A stretch of DNA of 26,203 nucleotides from Verrucomicrobiota bacterium (GTDB taxonomy: Bacteria; Verrucomicrobiota; Verrucomicrobiia; Methylacidiphilales; Verrucolacustridaceae), in assembly GCA_010028775.1 (NCBI GenBank), contig RHAF01000007.1:1-26203 (forward strand). Reading direction: 5' to 3'. Below, one piece after another: positions 1-7,897 of this stretch. Within the stretch, counting starts at the first letter, position 1, and the number at the start of each line of letters is the position of its first letter. The translations under genes were made by a program, and so were the position numbers. The notes under the pieces were generated by a model. That model was not told the origin of the DNA and did not search any database. It saw only the letters and a program-made list of their open reading frames with translations.

Positions 1-1418
1 GCCTTCCAGGAGACCGATGTCTTCGGCGTCACCTTGCCGATCGTCAAACACAGCTATCTGGTCATGCACCCCGCGGACATCCCGCGGATCGTGGCGGAGG
101 CTTTTTATATCGCCTCCTCCGGCCGGCCCGGACCCGTGGTCATCGACATCCCCAAAGACGTCCAAAAAGCCACGGCCCAGGTCACTTGGCCGGCGGTCAT
201 GGACATTCCTGGCTACCGCCTGCCCCCTGCCCCAGATGAACTTGCCCTACACGAAATCTTGGGCCTGATCGACGCCCCATGCTCTACGTCGGGGGCGGTA
301 TCATCACCTCCGGGGCGGAGTCGGATCTCCTCAAGTTTGCCCGGACCACCGGCATCCCCGTCACCACCACCCTGATGGGGATCGGATGCTTTCCCGAGAC
401 CGACCCGCAGTCCCTCAAGTGGCTGGGTATGCACGGCACCGTCTACGCCAACTATGCCGTCGATGAATGCGATCTCCTGCTCGCCATGGGGGTCCGCTTT
501 GACGATCGGGTCACCGGCAAAGTCTCCGAGTTCGCCAAAAAGGCCACCATCGTCCACGTCGACATCGACGCCTCCGAGCTAAACAAAAACAAAGCGGTGG
601 CCTTGCCGGTGCTGGCCGATGTCCGGCAGGCCCTGAAAAACCTCAACCAGCTGCTCGCCCGCCGTTCCCATGCCCACCTTCCCAAACGGTGGGCCAAATG
701 GCGCGAAAAGATCGAGGGTTGGCGAAAAAAATACCCGTTTTCCTACTCCCCCGTTCCCGGTCGGATCATGCCCCAGCAGGTGATCGAGGAGCTCTGCCGC
801 CTGACCAAGGGCGAGGCCATCATCACCACCGGCGTGGGCCAACACCAGATGTGGGCCGGACAGTTCTACGATTTTCATCACCCGCGCAGCTTTCTCACCT
901 CCGCCGGCTTGGGCGCCATGGGCTACGGCTATCCGGCCGCCGTCGGAGCCAAGGTGGCCTGTCCCGACCGTGAGGTCATCGACATCGACGGCGACGGCTC
1001 TTTCCTCATGAACGTTCAGGAGCTGGCCACCGCCATGGCGGAAAACATTCCCGCCAAGGCGATCATCATCAACAACCAGTACCTCGGCATGGTGGTGCAG
1101 TGGGAGGATCGCTTCTTCTCCAGCAACCGGGGTCACACCTTCCTGGGCGACCCCAACGACACCCAGAAAATCTTCCCGGATTATCTGCCGATCTGCCGCG
1201 GATTCGGCGTTCCGGCGGAGCGCATCACCCGGCCGGAGGAGATTCGCCCGGCCCTCCAGCGGTTGCTCGCCGCAAAAACGGCCTACGTCCTCGACGTCAT
1301 GGTCCCCTACACCGAACACGTGCTACCGATGATTCCCGCCGGAGCCACGGTGAAGGATATTATTCTCGAACCGATGCAACTCGGGGACGCCCCGCTTCAG
1401 TCCGAAGTCCCGGGCTAG
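1..1418 (+). CDS. ilvB: Acetolactate synthase large subunit, 5'-truncated by window edge and frameshifted
   Basis: This ThDP- and FAD-dependent enzyme condenses pyruvate with pyruvate or 2-ketobutyrate, the first common step of branched-chain amino acid synthesis. The window opens at about residue 115-120 of a usual 570-600 residue protein, in the segment AFQETDVFGVTLPIVKHS, followed by GRPGPVVIDIPKD. Later the conserved RFDDRVTGK and the ThDP motif (GDGSFLMN through NNQYLGMV) are present and the C-terminus is complete. The reading frame changes near 271-278: frame 1 gives LHEILGLIDA and frame 3 resumes as RPMLYVGGG. Relatives have about three more residues here (for example INAAKRP in E. coli IlvB), so a deletion of about 10 bases fits well. 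No ilvN small-subunit gene follows; the next gene is convergent and shares the stop region. Identity is certain. Whether the frame break is real or an assembly error is open. Confidence 0.9.
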
Positions 1419-2689
1419 AATTTTTCGCCGCGATACGCCCGGGCCAACAGGCTCACCGGCTGGGTCAGCTTGATTCCGGATTTCTCAATTTGGAGCCCGA
1501 AAGATATCTGGAGATGGCATCCCGGATTGGAGGTGGCCACTTGCTCTGCCCCGGTGGACAGGATCTGCCCCACTTTTCTTTTTCCCAAAGCCGCCGCGGT
1601 TTCCGGTTGGGTGATGTTGTAAATTCCGGCACTGCCACAGCACCAGGTTGACTCCGGCAGTTCCACCAGTTCCAACCCCGGAATCGAACGCAGGATTTCG
1701 CGCGGTTGTTGGGTAATTTTCTGTCCGTGGCAAAGATGGCACGCCTCGTGATACGTCACCCTTTCCCGGATCTGGCCACGGGGTGGCCTGAACCCGATCT
1801 CCACCAACCACTCATGGATATCCTTCACTTTCCGATCCCACAACGCCGCCCGGGCGGAGTAGGCGGGATCGTTTTCAAGGAGGCGCCCGTAATGCTTCAG
1901 GTGGGACCCACAGCCCGCGGCATTGGTGATCACCGCATCCAAGGAGGTAAGGTCAAAAAGGTCGATCATCCTCCTCGCCATTTGTGCCGCCCTTTCGGGA
2001 TCCCCGTTGTGCGCATGGAGGGAACCGCAGCAAGGCTGGACCGGGGGAGTGACCACCTCGCAGCCATTGGCCAGCAAAACATCCTAGACGAGATCCTGGA
2101 CACATCCGGTCAGAAGGCCCACCCGGTACTTCGGTTTTGTACGGGGAATTTCCACCGGTCGGATGAGCTGGTGGGAGAACTTGCTCCGGATAACCGGGGT
2201 CATTCGCTCTAGGTCGCGCCAATTCTTGGGCAACCACCTGGGAATCCCCAAGTCACGGATCATTCTCTGCAGGCCGATGGCCCGGTAAAACCAGAGCAAT
2301 CTCCCCAACCCCCTCAGCCAGCGCGGGTGCGTGAACAAAAAACCCAGAGTCAGCCAGCGCATACCTTTACGAAGCGGGTGGTCCAAGGCCCCCGCCCGTT
2401 CGACATCCGCGCGCGCCGTTTCAAAGAGATGCGCATAGTCCACGCCCGCCGGGCAGGCGCTTTCACAGGCCAGACAACCCAGGCAGTAGGACATTTCCTC
2501 GCCAAAAGCCGGGGTCGGGGTTAGCTGCGCATCCGCGATCGCCCGCATGAGGGAAATCCGCCCGCGAGGGCTGTGCTGTTCGTTTTTGGTGGCGTCGTAG
2601 GTCGGGCAAGTCGGCAGACACATGCCGCAGTGCATGCATTGCTGAAGGATGGAGTAATCGAGCGAAGCCAACGTTACCGGAGAGTTCAT
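1415..2689 (-). pseudogene. glcF: Glycolate oxidase iron-sulfur subunit (GlcF-like), interrupted by an in-frame TAG
   Basis: This is an electron-transfer subunit that passes electrons from a flavoprotein 2-hydroxyacid dehydrogenase toward the quinone pool. The N-terminal half (2084-2689, 201 codons) has two ferredoxin-type 4Fe-4S motifs, CMHCGMCLPTCP near residue 18 and CLGCLACESACP near residue 68. The C-terminal half (to 1415) has the two cysteine-rich CCG modules, seen as QPCCGSLHAHNGD and STWCCGSAGIYN. The halves lie in the same frame but are separated by TAG at 2084-2086, exactly where GCVQDLV should run on to LLANGCEVV. Relatives carry roughly eight to ten more residues there, so an in-frame deletion creating a hybrid stop codon is likely. 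A TTG at 2077 could only start a fragment without the ferredoxin domain. The gene starts inside the glcD stop (TGATG, 1-base overlap), so the pair is translationally coupled. Confidence 0.85.
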
Positions 2690-4077
2690 CAGGAAAGATC
2701 GAAGATCTTGCCCGGATTCAAAAGGCCGTCCGGATCCAGGGCTTGCTTGATCTTTCGCATGATCCCCACATTCACCTCGCCGACCGCCCCAGCGAGATAC
2801 TCCTTCTTGGCCAAGCCCACCCCGTGCTCCCCGGTGATGGTTCCACCCAAAGCCACCGCCTGGTGAAAGATTTCCTTCATCGCCGCCTCGACCCGGTGCA
2901 TCTCCTCCCGGTTTTTTTCATCCGTGAGAAAAGTGGGATGAAGGTTGCCGTCTCCCATGTGGCCGAAGGTTCCGATCTTCAGCCGGTGCCTACGACCCAC
3001 CTCCTGGATGAAGCGGATCATCTCGGGAAGCCGATCCCTGGGAACGGTCGCGTCCTCCAGGATCGTGGTGGGACCAACCCTCGCCAGGGCGGAAAACGCG
3101 GTCCTGCGGGCGGACGACAGGGAGGCGGCCTCCGCGGCGTTGGCTGCTGTTTTTACGGAGCGGACCCCGTTCTCCCGGGCAATCTTCTCCATGGCTGCCG
3201 CCTCGGCTTCCACGGCCGCCGGATGGCCGTCGGTCTCCATCAAAAGGACGGCTTCGGCGTCCCGGGGTAAACCGATCTTTGCATAATCCTCGACACAGTT
3301 GACCGTGACCCGGTCCAGGAACTCCAAAGTGCAGGGAATGATCTTGGCCGCAATGATCGCCGAGACGGTCCGGGCGGCTTTCTCCATGTCATCGTACACG
3401 GCCAACATGGTTTTTCGGGCGGCGGGAGGAGGAATCAGTTTCAGCAAAACCGCCGTGATCACCCCCAGGGTTCCCTCCGAGCCGATGAAAAGATCCCGCA
3501 GGGTGTAACCGGCGACATCCTTGACGCACTTGTTCCCCGTCCAGAGCACTTCGCCTCCCGACAAAACCACCTCCAACCCCATGACATAGTCCCGCGTCAC
3601 CCCGTATTTCAATCCACGCAGGCCACCTGAATTTTCCGCCACATTTCCACCGATGGTGGAGATTTTGAGGGAACCTGGATCGGGCGGATAGAACAACCCC
3701 GCCCGTTCTGCCGTTTCCGTGATTTTTGCGGTGATCACACCGCTCTCCGCCTTCAGGGTCAGGTTCTTGGTATCCACCTCGAGAATTTTATCCATCTTGG
3801 AAAGGCATAGGACGATCCCCCCGAGTACCGGGACGCTGCCCCCGCTCAACCCCGTGCCGGACCCCCGGGTCACCACCGCCACTTTTTTTTCCGCCGACCA
3901 GTGAAGGACTCGTGAGACCTCATTGGTGGTTTTCGGAAAGACCACCGCGACCGGCATCGCCCGAAGGACGGCGGTGCCGTCAAAAGAATAAGGTATCAGC
4001 AGCTCGGGTTGATTCGACGCCTCCAGACCCGGACAGGTCTCAATTAGGGATCGAAATAACTCCTCCCCGTTGATCAT
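2689..4077 (-). CDS. glcD: FAD-linked 2-hydroxyacid oxidase subunit (GlcD/D-lactate dehydrogenase type)
   Basis: This 462-residue flavoprotein oxidises glycolate or D-lactate to the 2-oxoacid. The PCMH-type FAD-binding domain is clear: TRGSGTGLSGGSVP near residue 70, PPDPGSLKISTIGGNVAENSGG near 131-152 and FIGSEGTLGV further on. The C-terminal cap domain has GTFGHMGDGNLHP and ITGEHGVGL, which hold conserved catalytic and metal-binding histidines. Length is normal for GlcD. The partner glcF follows with a 1-base overlap; there is no glcE, which is common outside Proteobacteria. The CNB-FHA gene ends 47 bases upstream on the same strand and may be co-transcribed. Substrate (glycolate, D-lactate or another 2-hydroxyacid) cannot be decided from sequence alone. 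If the glcF lesion is real, the complex may not work as encoded here. Confidence 0.93.
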   Translation of the reverse strand: MINGEELFRSLIETCPGLEASNQPELLIPYSFDGTAVLRAMPVAVVFPKTTNEVSRVLHWSAEKKVAVVTRGSGTGLSGGSVPVLGGIVLCLSKMDKILEVDTKNLTLKAESGVITAKITETAERAGLFYPPDPGSLKISTIGGNVAENSGGLRGLKYGVTRDYVMGLEVVLSGGEVLWTGNKCVKDVAGYTLRDLFIGSEGTLGVITAVLLKLIPPPAARKTMLAVYDDMEKAARTVSAIIAAKIIPCTLEFLDRVTVNCVEDYAKIGLPRDAEAVLLMETDGHPAAVEAEAAAMEKIARENGVRSVKTAANAAEAASLSSARRTAFSALARVGPTTILEDATVPRDRLPEMIRFIQEVGRRHRLKIGTFGHMGDGNLHPTFLTDEKNREEMHRVEAAMKEIFHQAVALGGTITGEHGVGLAKKEYLAGAVGEVNVGIMRKIKQALDPDGLLNPGKIFDLS

Positions 4078-4124
4078 GGGGCCACTATGACCGCGTCGGA
4101 CCAGCGACCCAAGCGCGGAGAATC

Positions 4125-5111
4125 CTAGCTGAGAGTGACCTTGAACTTGAAGGGGCTGTCGTCCGAACCAAGCAGGAGAATGTTATCACCGCCCTGAAGG
4201 TCACAGGTCAGGGTGTCCTCGGCCAAACCGATCGGCTTATCGTTCACCACCGTACCCACCGAACTGCCACGGTCTCGGACAAAAAAATGGTCCCCCTCCC
4301 TCTCAATCGAGCAGTGGTTGCGCGAAATCTGGTAAGGCTTGTCGTCGCCGATCGGAAGATCGTTGGAGGCAAAGACCGTGGCCCCCTTGCCCGGCGTGTC
4401 ATGTTTGCGTCCGATCCGGAAGGGAAACTTTCCGATGGTCACCACCGCTTCGGGCAGGCGCACCTTGGCGTGCTCGGTCAAAGCCGTAAGGACAACCGAG
4501 GTGTATCCACCGGCAGGTGGAGGCGCCACAGGCGCCGGAACAGCCGCGGCGGGTTTTCCGGGCGGCACCACGACCGGAGCCGGGGGAGCCACCCGGGTCA
4601 GCTCCAACGAGGGGGGTGCGCTCGGGACGACCACCGGGGCGACTACCCGGGCCACCGGGGCAGTCGGAGCGGGACTTCCGGGGGAGGCGGAACCCAACTG
4701 GGACTCCGCCCTTGCCCGAAGACGCATTTCCAGACGGAGGCGGTCATTGGCCGTGCGGAGCCTCTCGAAAAAGGAGGCCATGTAGGGAATCAGAACCTCA
4801 GGCCGCTGGAGAACCAGGTCGTTGAAATTCTCCGGGGTCAACACCTCGCACTCCGTGACCTCGATGGATTGCGCCGAGGCGGACCGGGGGCGCTCGTCCA
4901 CCATCGCCATTTCCCCAAAAATGTCCCCCTCCCCCAGTTGGGCCAAAATCACGGGTTTGCCGTCCGCCACAATGCTGATCTCCACCCTGCCCCGGAGAAT
5001 CCGATACGCCTCCTGGCTGGCATCCCCCTCGCGGAAAATCACCTGCCCCGGTTGAAATATGGCTGGGCTCATGGAATTTTCAAAGATGCGGATTCGGCCC
5101 CCGGCGGGCAA
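4125..5111 (-). CDS. Cyclic nucleotide-binding domain plus FHA domain protein
   Basis: This 328-residue soluble two-module signalling protein has no signal peptide. Residues about 18-118 form a cyclic nucleotide-binding beta-roll (FQPGQVIFREGD, then the phosphate-binding cassette FGEMAMVDERPRSASA at 65-80). Residues 119-140 are a charged helix. Residues about 141-200 are a Pro/Ala/Val-rich linker. Residues about 222-328 form an FHA phosphothreonine-binding domain with FRIGRK at 231, SRNH at 263 and GSSVGTVVN at 282. There is no DNA-binding HTH, so it is not a CRP-type regulator. By family it would read a nucleotide signal and dock onto a phosphothreonine partner, but no kinase gene is nearby. 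The start is TTG with a strong Shine-Dalgarno just upstream; an ATG at 5072 is the alternative and lacks one. It lies ahead of glcD on the same strand. Confidence 0.85.
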   Translation of the reverse strand: MPAGGRIRIFENSMSPAIFQPGQVIFREGDASQEAYRILRGRVEISIVADGKPVILAQLGEGDIFGEMAMVDERPRSASAQSIEVTECEVLTPENFNDLVLQRPEVLIPYMASFFERLRTANDRLRLEMRLRARAESQLGSASPGSPAPTAPVARVVAPVVVPSAPPSLELTRVAPPAPVVVPPGKPAAAVPAPVAPPPAGGYTSVVLTALTEHAKVRLPEAVVTIGKFPFRIGRKHDTPGKGATVFASNDLPIGDDKPYQISRNHCSIEREGDHFFVRDRGSSVGTVVNDKPIGLAEDTLTCDLQGGDNILLLGSDDSPFKFKVTLS

Positions 5112-5114
5112 GCC

Positions 5115-5120
5115 CCTCCT
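5115..5120 (-). promoter_or_regulatory. Strong Shine-Dalgarno before a TTG start
   Basis: On the minus strand AGGAGG sits three bases upstream of TTG at 5111. The spacing is short, but the only nearby ATG in frame (5072) has no such motif, so the TTG is preferred as start of the CNB-FHA gene. Confidence 0.5.
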
Positions 5121-5141
5121 CGGGAAAATGGAAGATGTTCG

Positions 5142-5170
5142 TTGAGCAGCCCTGCGCCCGACCGTAATCT
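5142..5170 (+). promoter_or_regulatory. Possible sigma-70-type promoter for the TlpA-like gene
   Basis: TTGAGC (5142-5147) and TAATCT (5165-5170) are separated by 17 bases. The predicted start point falls at about 5177, on the GTG start codon itself, which has no Shine-Dalgarno; a leaderless transcript is possible. The -10 match is only partial, so this is weak. Confidence 0.22.
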
Positions 5171-5175
5171 TCCCG

Positions 5176-5685
5176 GTGCCTTTTCACTTTCTCAACCGAC
5201 TCGTCTGCCGTCCGATCCCACTGCTATCTCTCGTCGTGGTGTTCACTTCCTGCAGCCCCTCCCCGAGGCCCCTTCGGTTCCCTGCGGATATGAGTTTTTT
5301 TGATCTGGCCACCGGTCAGGGCTTCGAGACCAAAAGCTTGAGGGGCAATCTGGTTCTTCTCAACCTCTGGGCCGCCTGGAGCCCGTCCTCGGCCAAAGAA
5401 TTGCCCGAGCTGGTCATCTTGCAGCAAAAGTTTTCCGGCAAAGGCCTGCTGGTGCTGGGGGTATGCCTCGACGACGCGCCTCCCGCTGGCCTGTTGGTCT
5501 TTGCCGAACGGCACGGAATCCGCTACCCCTTGGTCCGCCCCGGCGACTCAACCCTCGACCGGCTCAATCCCATCGAGACAATTCCCTACACCCTTCTTCT
5601 CGATCCTGAAGGTAAAATTCTGCACCGTTTCCGCGGCCCCTTCAAACCTTCCGAGGTCCGCGAAGCGATCGAGAAATATCTCTAG
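5176..5685 (+). CDS. TlpA/thioredoxin-like lipoprotein lacking the CxxC active site
   Basis: This 169-residue protein has a thioredoxin fold of the TlpA/ResA/AhpC-TSA group. An N-terminal hydrophobic segment ends in VVVFTSC (Cys26), a likely lipoprotein signal, so it should be anchored on the outer face of the inner membrane or in the outer membrane. The body shows NLVLLNLWAAW, then LPELVILQQKF, VLGVCLDD, and the cis-proline region ETIPYTLLLDPEGKI. Where relatives have WCxxC, this protein has W-S-P-S-S (residues 68-72): both redox cysteines are serine. It therefore cannot carry out disulfide exchange in the usual way; a binding or structural role is more likely. The GTG start has no Shine-Dalgarno but is the only start that keeps the signal peptide. 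It converges on maf with a 4-base overlap. Confidence 0.85.
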   Translation: MPFHFLNRLVCRPIPLLSLVVVFTSCSPSPRPLRFPADMSFFDLATGQGFETKSLRGNLVLLNLWAAWSPSSAKELPELVILQQKFSGKGLLVLGVCLDDAPPAGLLVFAERHGIRYPLVRPGDSTLDRLNPIETIPYTLLLDPEGKILHRFRGPFKPSEVREAIEKYL

Positions 5686-6272
5686 ATTTCCCCCGCCGCG
5701 AGGTCCTCGCACCAGGGCAAGACCGTCTCCATCGGCAGACCGATGACATTGCTGCGGGATCCCTCCACCCGCTCGACCAAACGGTCCCCTCCATCCTGCA
5801 GGGCGTAAGCCCCCGCCTTATCCAACACATCGACCTCACGGACATAATCTGAAACTTCCCTCGGCTCCAGGGACCTGAACTTCACCCTCGTGCGCACCAC
5901 TGCCTCCCGGCTTTTCTTTCCGCCCGGCATCATCAGGACCGCGGCGGTCACCACCTCATGAATCCGGCCACTCAGCCAACCCAGCATCTCTTTGGCCATT
6001 TCCTCGTCCGACGGTTTCCCCAGAATCCTCCCTTCACAAACCACCAGAGTGTCGGCCGCCAGAACCGCCCGATGGGGATTCACCTGCACCACCGCCTTGG
6101 CCTTACGCCGCGCGTTGGCCCGGGCAAGTTCCCCGGGGGCCACCTCCGGAAAATCCTCGGCTGTCCACTCCTCGACCTCCGGCCGAATTACCTGAAAGGT
6201 GATCCCCGATCCCCGAAGAAGGTCGGCCCGGCGCGGAGATGTGGATGCCAGAATCAACCGCATCAACTCCAT
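5682..6272 (-). CDS. maf: Maf family nucleoside triphosphate pyrophosphatase
   Basis: Maf proteins hydrolyse non-canonical or selected nucleotides (dTTP/UTP, or modified pyrimidines) to the monophosphate, as house-cleaning enzymes in the cytoplasm. The diagnostic motifs are present in order: LILASTSPRRADLL at the N-terminus, AADTLVVCEGRILGKP in the middle, LDKAGAYALQDGG, and GSRSNVIGLPMETV near the C-terminus. Length (about 196 residues) is typical. Three starts are possible: GTG 6290, ATG 6272 and ATG 6263. The first has no ribosome-binding site; the ATGs fit the family N-terminus better, and 6272 is used here. The gene is divergent from dnaB, with about 100 bases between them, and its TAG stop shares a CTAG with the stop of the convergent TlpA-like gene. 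Confidence 0.92.
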   Translation of the reverse strand: MELMRLILASTSPRRADLLRGSGITFQVIRPEVEEWTAEDFPEVAPGELARANARRKAKAVVQVNPHRAVLAADTLVVCEGRILGKPSDEEMAKEMLGWLSGRIHEVVTAAVLMMPGGKKSREAVVRTRVKFRSLEPREVSDYVREVDVLDKAGAYALQDGGDRLVERVEGSRSNVIGLPMETVLPWCEDLAAGEI

Positions 6273-6375
6273 CTTGCCCCGTGAACCCACAAAGGCACGT
6301 CCGGACTACGGGAGTTGTTCTTAATTATCCCTCTTTTTCCCAAACTCTTCTCCAACAACTTTCATCCCTTCATTG

Positions 6376-7884
6376 ATGGCCACGCCCCATGGCGGACGAT
6401 TCCTGATTGTGATTGCCGAAGCTCATCCCCGGGGGACAAGGGGCCGCCATTCCCCCGCCCCTGTTACCCTTGAGGGACTTCCCGCTCACCATAGCCTGGA
6501 GGCGGAGCGTTCGCTCCTGGGAGCCATGCTCGCCGACCCCGAACACGTCGTCGACCTCACCCGGGAGCAGGGCCTGCGGGAAGAGGACTTCTTTCATCCC
6601 GCCCATCAGGTCATTTTCCGCGGGATCATCCAGATGCGCGAAAGCAGCCAGGCCATCGATCCCTCCACCCTCCTCGCCTGGTTAACCGACCGCAAACTCG
6701 CCGATGCCGCCGGGGGTCCGGCCCTGATCGGCGATCTCGCCGCCGGGGTGATCAGCGTTTTCACCGCCCCCACCCACATCACCCAGGTCCGCGATAAAAG
6801 CCTTCTCCGCGAACTGCAGCAGGCTTGTGCCCAGATCGTCGTCGGGGCCCACGAGCGCCCCCACGAGGTGCAAACCATCCTCGATGAGGCGGAACGCGAC
6901 ATCCTGGAAATCCGGGGCCGGCGCGAGACCCAGGGCATCGTTCGTGCCTCGGAGGTCACCCCAAAAACCATCGAGATGATCGAACGCCTGGTCAAAGGAA
7001 AGGGTCGCTACGGTGGCATCCCCTCCGGCTTTGACGAACTCGACCAGCTGACGACCGGCTTCAAGGGCGGGGAAATGATCGTCATCGCCGCCCGTCCCGG
7101 CGTCGGCAAAACCGCCCTCGCCCTGAGCATGGCCCGCCATATCCTTCGCCAACGCTACGATTCCGATCGTGACGAATTCGTTCGTCCGGGATACCCCGTC
7201 GCCTTCTTCACCCTGGAAATGTCCGCCCAGCAGTTGATGTTTCGCCTGCTTTCCTCCCACGCGGGGCTCGACTCCGAGCAGATCCGTCGCGGTCAGTTGA
7301 GCGAGAGCCAGATCACCGCCTTGCGCGGGGTGGCCGCGGAGATCAGCGACCTGCCGCTTCTGTTGGATGAATCGAGCCTTCTGACCATCGGCCAATTACG
7401 GGCCCGCGCCCGCCGGCTGAAGAAACAGCACAATATCGAGATCCTGATTGTCGATTACCTCCAGCTCCTGACCTCCGGAACCGACCGGGCAAAGGAGAAC
7501 CGCCAAGTCGAGGTCTCCGAGATTTCCCGCGGCCTCAAGGCTCTCGCCATGGAACTCAATATCCCGGTGGTCGTCCTCGCCCAGCTCAACCGTAAACCCG
7601 AGGAAACCAATTCGGATCCCGCCTTGCACCACCTCCGTGAATCCGGCTCCATCGAACAGGACGCGGACGTGGTGCTCCTTCTCAGCCGTGAGACCACCAC
7701 GGATGAACCTGAGACCCACAACCCCTCCGAAGAAGGGGAGACCCAATCCATGGCCGCCAATGTCCGAGGAATCCCCTGCAAGCTGAACATCGCCAAGCAG
7801 CGTAACGGTCCCACCGACCGGATCCGTCTGCTGTTCCAGCCCCGCTTTACCCGTTTCGACTCCCTCCCCCGCGAGGCCCGCTGA
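6376..7884 (+). CDS. dnaB: Replicative DNA helicase DnaB
   Basis: DnaB is the hexameric 5'-3' helicase that opens the replication fork. The N-terminal primase-binding domain begins at HHSLEAERSLLGAML (about residues 39-53). The RecA-like motor has IPSGFDELDQLTTGFKGGE, Walker A ARPGVGKTALA (about 239-249), LEMSAQQL, Walker B ILIVDYLQLL (about 356-365), VVVLAQLNR, and the arginine-finger region AKQRNGPTDRIRLLF. Compared with E. coli there is an insertion of about 11 residues after the Walker A helix (RYDSDRDEFVRPG) and an acidic loop (DEPETHNPSEEGE) before the last strands. ATG 6376 is preferred over the TTG just before it; neither has a clear Shine-Dalgarno, and the stretch before the conserved N-domain (about 38 residues) is longer than usual. 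The downstream convergent gene encodes a DciA-like protein. Confidence 0.97.
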   Translation: MATPHGGRFLIVIAEAHPRGTRGRHSPAPVTLEGLPAHHSLEAERSLLGAMLADPEHVVDLTREQGLREEDFFHPAHQVIFRGIIQMRESSQAIDPSTLLAWLTDRKLADAAGGPALIGDLAAGVISVFTAPTHITQVRDKSLLRELQQACAQIVVGAHERPHEVQTILDEAERDILEIRGRRETQGIVRASEVTPKTIEMIERLVKGKGRYGGIPSGFDELDQLTTGFKGGEMIVIAARPGVGKTALALSMARHILRQRYDSDRDEFVRPGYPVAFFTLEMSAQQLMFRLLSSHAGLDSEQIRRGQLSESQITALRGVAAEISDLPLLLDESSLLTIGQLRARARRLKKQHNIEILIVDYLQLLTSGTDRAKENRQVEVSEISRGLKALAMELNIPVVVLAQLNRKPEETNSDPALHHLRESGSIEQDADVVLLLSRETTTDEPETHNPSEEGETQSMAANVRGIPCKLNIAKQRNGPTDRIRLLFQPRFTRFDSLPREAR

Positions 7885-7897
7885 TTTTTCTCGGCTC

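Noticed and set aside
2084..2086. Possible TAG recoding (for example pyrrolysine) in glcF
   Set aside because: TAG is the normal stop of ilvB, maf, the TlpA-like gene, dciA, lpdA and the cytochrome gene here, and residues are missing at the site, so deletion is simpler.
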